From positions 269,001 through 333,000 of the forward strand of contig QVRM01005491.1 of assembly GCA_003439945.1 (NCBI GenBank): DNA of 64,000 bases. Direction: 5' to 3'. The DNA comes from Dermanyssus gallinae. Lineage: Eukaryota > Arthropoda > Arachnida > Mesostigmata > Dermanyssidae. Below the pieces are notes generated by a model. It worked only from the letters and a program-made list of their open reading frames with translations. It was not told the DNA's origin and did not search any database. The position numbers and the translations under genes are program-made. This document shows positions 56,531 to 64,000 of the stretch, piece by piece. How positions within the stretch are numbered: position 1 is the first letter of the stretch; each line of letters starts with the position of its first letter.

Positions 56531-59082
56531 ATGATGATGGCGAGCCAGCAACCGCAACATCACCAGCCCGAGGCGGCCCGGCGGCGGGTGTTTCGCAATC
56601 CGTTCGCGATGCCCGTGGCGCGATGCGACGCGGGCGCGAATGCCCCCCCCACGACACCGACGACGACCACGACCACGACGGCGGCGATAACAAACCGCTT
56701 AGCCGCTTCGCCGGTGCGAATTCTGTCGGCTGCCGCGACCCCCGACGAGGTGCCGTACGGCTCGGGCAAATACTACGCTCTGTGCGGTATCGGCGGCGTT
56801 CTGTCGTGCGGAATCACGCATACGGCCGTCACCCCGCTCGATCTGGTCAAGTGCCGCATCCAGACGAACGCTCCCAAGTACAAGAGCATCTTCCACGGAT
56901 TCCGTGTCACCGTGCAGGAGGAGGGCGCCCGTGGCCTGCTCCGGGGCTGGGCTCCGACCTGTATCGGCTACTCTCTACAGGGACTCGGTACGTTCGAGGG
57001 CGGTGGTGGTCATGGTGGCGGTGGCGGTGACCCGCGCAGTGCCCGTACTTAGCTAGAGAGATAGGTAGATTGATGTGAAAATGTCGACAGCTCAGAGCAG
57101 ACTCAGGGCAGCTGGAAGCCGGCCGAGCAAGTGACTGCGGCAACCATTATGGGAATTATGACATCTCATCCTCGTACGACGAATAATAAGCACGAACACT
57201 TTTGCAACGTTTGCTAGCTGCAATGCGAATACGACGATATATCCCTAGCTGCAAGCTACAATTTTACTCACCTATCCACATTGCACTGTGCAGGGATTCA
57301 ACAGAGCAAATATAGAGAGATAGAGGACGCGAGCAAAGTTCAAAGATGGTCTAAAACCGTAACGCGATGCAGTATCGTATAGGTAGATGCATATTATTCC
57401 ATTTCGACCAGCATATCGACCTGATACATTATATAGCGACTTACTATTGTTCCATATTACCGACCTGAATAGAAACCCGTCGTTCTATTGAATGGGTACC
57501 TAATTTCCTACCAGTGTTTAACTCCCTATGGTCTGACAAGTTGTTACGATCACTTGTTATTATTATTATTATTATTATTAATAATATTATTATGATTAGC
57601 AGCAGCAGCAACAACAACAATAACTAGTTTCGATATAGGACGAGGTTAGTTGCCAGAGTGACATAGCCATGACCCCGCATGTCCTATTGACCCTGAGGTT
57701 ATGATAGTCAGGTGACCGGGACCTTCGCCGTGACCGGAAAGATAGACAGGCTGGTTACACAGGGTCGGGTGCACGGACCACAACACGGACGGGCCAGCCC
57801 TCTTTCAAACAGACCTCTTGTGACATAGTCGGTGTCTCGTGCCACGCGTAAACTCTCATAGTGAGCGCATTTCTTTGAATATATTATGTTATCTCCCTCT
57901 CTCTCTCTCGCTCTACCTAGTCCGGTCTTCGAGAGGCGTGTGCTGCTCTTCTCGCAACATGGTATAACTCTTGAGCACTACTATATTCAATCTAAGTGGT
58001 ATACTCTCATTTTTCTTGAGGTCACGATGAATGGGATAAAGAATAGTCACGTGAACAACAAGAGTAACATTTGAGAAATCCTGAGATCTTTATCACGTTC
58101 AACAACACGAATATATATATATATATATGCAATCTTTTGTTGAACGTGTGCCGCGTGGGTACCGTCAACATGAAGGGGCAGCCCGCTCTTTTATTTGGAG
58201 AGCGACAGGGTTCAAGCTTTTTTCATTCCTAGGTCTTCTATACGAATATTTGCCACGTATCTGTGTGCAACTGTGTTGAGCGTCGTACCAACTACAGTGT
58301 TGCAATAAAAGCATAGTTTGTCAGAAAATCTTCAGGGACTATGGGACCACCCGTCTTCCTGTTGGTGCAACCATTATTTTCAGGTCGTCCTTATCCAGTA
58401 AAGAAAGCTACGCTTTCTTTTCGTGTCGCTACAATTTTGCACTTGAGACCTCCTTGAAAGCAATTCCTCCGTATCGTTAAAATGTTTAAACTTGCCTAGT
58501 TTGCTCTTTTGAGTCATTGCGTATATTTGTCTAAACGCGCCCATTTCATTGATAAATGACCTGACGCCTCTAATATCTCTATTTTGAAACTATCACATAC
58601 ACACCTGGGAGACAGAACGGCCGAAAATACAAATGCGAAGTAGGTTTCCTTTTGAATTTTGGCAGACACTGCAAACAAATGGCAGAGTAAGAAACGTCAT
58701 GTTAAGCCTAGACGTGAAGAGCGCTAGACGGGCTCTGATCAAGCAAAACGTTCGCAATGCTTTTAGAGGTATGGCGAGTCAAGTTAAATACTCAAAATCC
58801 ATGATAATCCTATAAACCTTTATTATTACATACAAATCGGAAGTCGCCTTCATGGACATAACCGATCTCTGTATATAAATCGAAGACAAGTCTCTGTAAG
58901 CACCACCATCAGAACTGTATTTTTAAGTACGATGATCTCCACAAAATATATTATTCACTAAGAATATGAGGTAGGAGAAGAACAAATTGTTCGCCCTTAC
59001 AGTTCAGGTAACCAAAAGTCTATTGGATGTGAGCTTTAAGTCTAAAAGTACATATATATGTAGAGTTACGTACCTACTACAC

Positions 59083-59125
<43 letters not shown>

Positions 59126-59176
59126 TATATATATATATATATATACATATGTATATGTATATATATATATTTATAC

Positions 59177-59230
<54 letters not shown>

Positions 59231-60566
59231 GTATATATATATAAATATATAAGAGATAACATTTAGCATCTGTGTATGTATTAAACGATTGGGTCGTTAT
59301 CTCAACACAAAATACGTACACCTGTCCTGCAAAATATATCTAAGTGAAGAATCTGTGAGTTACTGGAAAGTGTATTGCAACGATAATTATATATATATAT
59401 ATATATGCTTGTAGGCCTTCCTTTATGTGCGTATATGAAAGGCAGTCATGCAAGCATAATAGGATGCTGTTTTTGCAGAGTATAATCTGCACGATGTCTA
59501 CTGTTAGTCAATGTGTGCTAAATTCGAATGTAATTAATTTGATTGCTTGCTTGTGTATTGCGTTTGTCCATAGGTAAGTTCGGTTTCTACGAGGTGTTCA
59601 AGATCTTTTATGCTGACCTGATCGGTGAAGAAAACGCCTTCCTGTGGCGCACATCACTTTATCTTGCTGCATCCGCATCGGCTGAGTTCTTTGCCGATAT
59701 TGCCCTCTGTCCGCTCGAGGCTTGCAAAGTTCGTATTCAGACCCAGGCAGGATGTTCGCCGTACCTCTCCAAGGTGGGTAAACCAGTCTCGTCTTGACTG
59801 AGTCCAGTCTGGTTTTACGTATGTAGATATTTGCAGGCACTTGTACCGAGCCACATTTACTAGGCTTTGCGTTTCTACTAAACGATATGATGCTCAACGA
59901 GAAAAGTTTGTCCTAACAGCTTTATCATAAGCAAGCTAGCTTTGCTTTTAGACTGACTGATCACTGTGCATGTAGATATATATGTACTTATAGATGCTAA
60001 GTCGGCTCTGTAGATCGAAAAGCAAATGTGCGTGCTGCGTGGTCACTGGCATGACGTTTCGTGTGGCGACTCACTCGCAGGTGTTCCCTCAAATTCTCAA
60101 AGAGGAGGGATTCGGAGGACTGTACAAGGGCTTGACGCCACTGTGGATGCGTCAGATTCCGTACACCATGATGAAGTTCGCGTGCTTCGAGCGTACCGTC
60201 GAGCTGCTCTACAAGCACGTCGTGCCCAAGCCCCGTGACCAGTGTTCGAAGGGCGAACAGCTGATCGTCACGTTCACGGCTGGCTATATTGCGGGCGTGT
60301 TCTGCGCCGTGGTCTCGCATCCCGCCGACACGATTGTGTCCAAGCTCAACCAGGACAAGGGCTCGACCGCGGTCGAGGTCGCTAAGAAGCTCGGCTTCGC
60401 CGGCCTCTGGAAGGGACTGACGCCTCGTATCATCATGATCGGTACGCTGACCGCTCTTCAGTGGTTCATCTACGACGCGGTCAAGGTGTGGCTTCGCCTG
60501 CCCCGACCCCCGCCTCCCTCGATGCCCGAGAGCCTGAGGAAGAAGCTCGAAGCACAACAGAAGTAA
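56531..60566 (+). CDS. SLC25A3: Mitochondrial phosphate carrier (SLC25A3), three exons
   Basis: Exons 56531-56987, 59574-59773 and 60081-60566. Introns are GTACGT...CATAG (phase 1) and GTGGGT...CGCAG (phase 0). The 380-aa product imports phosphate with H+ across the inner mitochondrial membrane for ATP synthesis. Residues 1-75 form a basic, Thr/Pro-rich presequence. Three carrier repeats follow, with signatures PLDLVK (102-107), PLEACK (199-204) and, in degenerate form, HPADTIVS (299-306). Strictly family-typical blocks include [56 protein letters not shown] and [17 protein letters not shown]. The C-terminus is Pro-rich (RLPRPPPP). The start at the MMM triplet is chosen because it gives a precursor length near the usual 360 aa; an in-frame ATG at 56360 would add 57 residues. 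Confidence 0.95.
56988..59573 (+). other. SLC25A3 intron 1 with simple repeats and an old repeat block
   Basis: Contains (ATT)n at 57559-57600, (CT)n near 57895, TA runs at 58112-58129, 59086-59245 (compound) and 59388-59407. At 58.14-58.82 kb a block with minus-strand coding traces (e.g. [13 protein letters not shown]) is probably an old mobile element of unknown type. No additional exon could be supported. Confidence 0.6.
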
Positions 60567-60895
60567 GGCACAACCGACCAGCCCAAAAAGGTGGTGATAG
60601 TAAACCAGTCATTGTCGACGAAGCCTGATCGATCCACATCACAACACCATAATACGACCACGACCACCACCACCACCACGATACCGTTGGGCGGGGAAGA
60701 CGGCCACAACAATAATCAACGGCGAAAATGCTGTTCAGCTATTTTCCTGCCTTCTGCCCGGTGTCAACGGCTTGCCGTCGTACACGGGTGGGTGTCTGGC
60801 TACCTGCCTGCCATGAGCCGCTATATCCAGTCCACCGTGGAATGAGAGAAGTGGTGTTGTCGACAGTAATTATATGTGCTCATGGCATCTATAGA

Positions 60896-60901
60896 AATAA
60901 A
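60896..60901 (+). terminator. Polyadenylation signal AATAAA (SLC25A3)
   Basis: AATAAA about 330 bp after the stop codon. A second at 61102-61107 could serve as an alternative. Confidence 0.55.
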
Positions 60902-61109
60902 TTAAATAACTAGTTATTCATATAAGATCAATTATGACCGCAGACTTGTCGAGATGAGCCACAAGAGCGCATGCGACAAGTACGCACACTCGACTGTAAA
61001 CTCGTTTAACTCGTCAACGGACACCACCGGTGCGAAGAACCAGCGTGCAACAACCACCAGCAGTAGTGGCAGTAACAACAATATATTACTACTACCAAAA
61101 GAATAAAGG

Positions 61110-63300
61110 GCAGTTTATGCCAAACGTTTTAAGAACCTCAACGATTCAGTCAGTGTTTTTGCCATACCAGTGCAAACTAGATGAACGTGTATCTAGGACG
61201 AACCGAGTTATTCAAAAGAAAATAAATTAGAAACATCTTGACGGAGCGCCGCTTGTGATGAAATATAGCTATATAGTTAAGCGACATGATTCATTTTGTC
61301 ATTGATGCAATGATACAATGATGACCATTTCTAGTGTTTGTCAGCAGCATTGCAGAGTTCGCCTGGGCAATCCCCTTGAAAAAAAGCGTACAGAGTTTGT
61401 CAGGTGTGCTGCTCGGACTTGATTTGAGCATCAAATTGTAATTTGCGTGCGTCTAATTCTCTGTTCAGACAGTTAGATATCAGTGATTTATTATGATTTA
61501 TGATTTAGTAGCCGGTAGAGAAACAAGTCTCAAAAACAGTGTGCCTGTTGATTTGACCTGGGCCCTTCCGAGCATCATACATTTTTAGAAAAATCGTGAA
61601 TTATTGCTGGTGGGTTCTCCAGCTTAAAGTATGATTACAGTACTTAGATGAATAAATAGGTGGTGGCTGCCCGCAGTATACCTGTTTCGTGCCGATATAC
61701 CTACTCCTAGCGCTCATTTTAAGAATTGTGCTGATTTCACACGTTCTCTCAATTTTGGCGGCAGTTAGGCATCTTCGGACGAGTTCTATGCTGTGCGACG
61801 TTGCCGATGCCACCTTTGTGTGGAAAAGTTCGAGTGTTGTCTTGAGTGAGAGTAGCTCTGGGTCCCGAATACTTGGCGGTCATGGCTTTCCGAACTTTTT
61901 TCTTTAAGTGGCAGCAAATTGTCGCCTTTAGGATTTCTGGTGGTCTGCTCTAGTCTTATGATAACATGCACCGCCGTCAATCATGATTTATTTTTTGTCA
62001 TGTATTAGGTTAGAAAACTGTGTTGTTTTACCATTGAGCTATTTTTCTTGCACTACTCACACGTCGAAACGCCTGTCTCATTTGTGTTCGAAGTGTGAAG
62101 ATCTGCAGACGCTTAAAGCTAGACCAGTGAATTCATTCGGTCAATTTTTCGACCAGCGTTTGTCAATCGAAGCACAACACAGAAACGGCGCCTTGATGTT
62201 GGCTACCTTACGTATATGGCCAACTTGGCTTAACCTCGGCGTGCAATTGTCGCTAATGAGGATACTGTTACGGTCAATTGTATTATCGTTAGATTTTGTT
62301 TGCTGTTACGTTACCTTCGCTTGTATTGTCGTTATAATCTGTTTATATTTAAAACAATTGCAATCATTAGATCAATTTATTTTAAATTATTTTTTTACAT
62401 AAGCGATAACAAACTTCAGTCTGGTTCTCAAAGGGAACATATCGCGGCGAAAATTAGAAAAGAGTTGAATTTGGAGTTCGTTTTTGTTTTTCTTCTAATG
62501 CCTACCGGCCTCCAAATTAAACATCGATTCCTAGGACCGAAACGTATGCCAGCTTCTTACTTAGTACTTCCAGCTTAGCTTGGGAAGCACTGTTTTAAAA
62601 ACCTAACGTCTAAAACCAGATCTTGCTAAAATCAAGTAAACATGACGAATCGAGCAAACAACGCTTGCATTCTGACAGACTCTCACGTCTGACCTGGATA
62701 CACTAGCTTGTTACGTGTATTAGGTCTGTGCTCTGTTGTTCCAGTATTATTTCGTACAGTGATGTACGGCAATCAATTAAAGTTGTTATTTAAATGCCAT
62801 AATGTTTATGCTAATACCAAGCAAGTTGAAACCGATGTCTGCTTACAGCGACACTAAATTACTGACCCTAGGTGCCTTTAGCGTCTCAAGCACAAAAAAG
62901 CACGGTTATGTGTTTCTGTTCTTCTAATCTTGATTGTTCTAAGTTGCTTTCATAGAGAAAAACAAAAAAGTTATCGAGCACGCGTAGACGTCAGCTCGTA
63001 AAGATATTAAAACATATACATTGATAAGCTAGCCAATAATATATTATAAACGAAGAAGCCAATCAATCATAGTTAAAACACTATTTAAAGAAAGGAAACT
63101 GTATAATTATTTTAAGAAATCTACATGTTCTTCCAAATGTGCCATTCTGCTGGGAGAAAGGGATAGGCCTAACATACATAACCCCACAAAGACTATGCAG
63201 ACTAAACAGAACATGGCTGATTAGTGGATTAGTACTAATTCGCTATATTTTTCGCTTGTGTGTCATGAAAAGTAAGTGTATGATATCTGACATCATATAC
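61110..63300. other. No gene recognised
   Basis: AT-rich. The longest open frame (139 codons at 61983-62402) is hydrophobic and without recognised motifs. Confidence 0.5.
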
Positions 63301-63309
63301 ATAATGTGT

Positions 63310-63313
<4 letters not shown>

Positions 63314-63371
<58 letters not shown>
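63314..63371. repeat. (TA)n microsatellite
   Basis: About 58 bp of TA. Another run of about 30 bp is at 63717-63746. Confidence 0.95.
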
Positions 63372-63372
<1 letters not shown>

Positions 63373-63632
63373 GTGTGTCTGAATCTGCATAATCATTTTA
63401 ACTTGACGGTGCACCCAAAGTTCAAGTTGACCTTGGCATAGAGAGAGACATTCCATGTTTGGCGTACCAAAAGTTGGCCATGACATAAGCAAGGCAACCG
63501 ACCACCAAGCTGATGGCGTTATGGGGCGTTCATCCCCTGGCCAGTGTTAGAAGGATAGAGACTGACGGCCACCGACACGATTCCTATAGTGGCGAGTGAC
63601 CCACGGCAGGGCTACACTACGACCCGCTGGTA

Positions 63633-63674
63633 CAAGTTACTCTTAATAACAGAAACGTTATTAAGAGTAACTTG
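63633..63674. repeat. Perfect 18-bp hairpin (6-nt loop)
   Basis: CAAGTTACTCTTAATAAC at 63633-63650, the loop AGAAAC, then its perfect complement at 63657-63674. Confidence 0.97.
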
Positions 63675-63711
63675 GTAATAGAAGGTTTATTTAACGAATG
63701 CGTATGTTTAA

Positions 63712-63746
<35 letters not shown>

Positions 63747-63748
<2 letters not shown>

Positions 63749-64000
63749 TCCTCAACGGGTGGGGCATAACATTTCGGTCCCTGCAAACGTGTGCACCGTT
63801 ACGTTATTTATAGATAAATATTCTCATTATTTCTGATGACAAGAACAATGCTGCTCATGATCACTGCCTGCCAATGTTGGTCGGGTGGGAGGGGGATTGA
63901 AGCAGAGGAGGAAGGTCTAGAGCGCGACGGACGACACCGTGCAGCAGCTAGCAAGGGTTACAGGCGAAATAACGTCGTCTAACCTACTACGACATTTACG
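63747..64000. other. No gene recognised; window edge
   Basis: Nothing supportable in the last 250 bp. Confidence 0.5.

Noticed and set aside
59994..60080. ORF start upstream of SLC25A3 exon 3
   Set aside because: This is intron 2 sequence; the CGCAG acceptor at 60080 and exact family alignment show the exon begins at 60081.

Overview
This is a metazoan nuclear window, most likely from an arthropod. The evidence is two intron-containing mitochondrial-protein genes with GT-AG introns, a very high density of (TA)n and (TTA)n microsatellites, tRNA-derived SINEs, and several clades of non-LTR retrotransposon. The two proteins look ecdysozoan in character, but I cannot name a species. Nearly all the rest is mobile-element sequence in various stages of decay.

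Host genes. (1) On the minus strand at 46.67-48.99 kb there is a three-exon gene for NDUFS5, the 15-kDa accessory subunit of respiratory complex I. Its exons are too short to show up as long ORFs. Joined, they give 108 aa with an exact twin CX9C-X12-CX9C pattern. (2) On the plus strand at 56.53-60.57 kb there is a three-exon gene for the mitochondrial phosphate carrier (SLC25A3, 380 aa), with a GC-rich 5' region carrying a YY1-type element. Both products work in oxidative phosphorylation. Two weaker host-exon candidates lie at 8.23-8.34 kb (plus; resembles the start of an Ig domain) and 10.93-11.15 kb (minus; no family recognised).

Mobile elements. 0-5 kb: LINE reverse-transcriptase scraps, an R1-like LINE tail and tRNA-type SINEs. 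5.05-7.44 kb: two inverted remnants of a mariner/IS630-type DDE transposon forming a large palindrome. 10-10.35 kb: a SINE with a perfect 15-bp target-site duplication. 12.15-16.2 kb: a nearly complete CR1/L2-like LINE (PHD plus esterase-like ORF1; endonuclease plus RT ORF2), broken by a few lesions, followed by the inverted tail of a relative. 17.4-18.3 kb: decayed C-terminus of a LINE with a restriction-like endonuclease (REL). 20.36-21.18 kb: four SINEs in a row, linked by short triplet repeats. 25.5-31.9 kb: a LINE tail, then a cluster of R4/Dong-like REL retrotransposons sitting in (TTA)n microsatellites, including one uninterrupted 979-aa ORF. 32.8-34.3 kb: an unknown repeat in three copies (one inverted, two direct). 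36.6-45.8 kb: decayed LINEs of several types, a dispersed repeat shared with 11.4 kb, and a 266-bp tandem duplication. 50.4-55.9 kb: three more REL elements, again in (TAA)n repeats, in opposite orientations.

The most notable themes are three. First, REL retrotransposons of at least two divergent types have repeatedly used (TAA)n microsatellites as target, in one case with the start codon formed at the repeat-element junction. Second, an inverted pair of short units nested in (TA)n flanks exon 2 of NDUFS5. Third, there are several short perfect hairpins of unknown origin.
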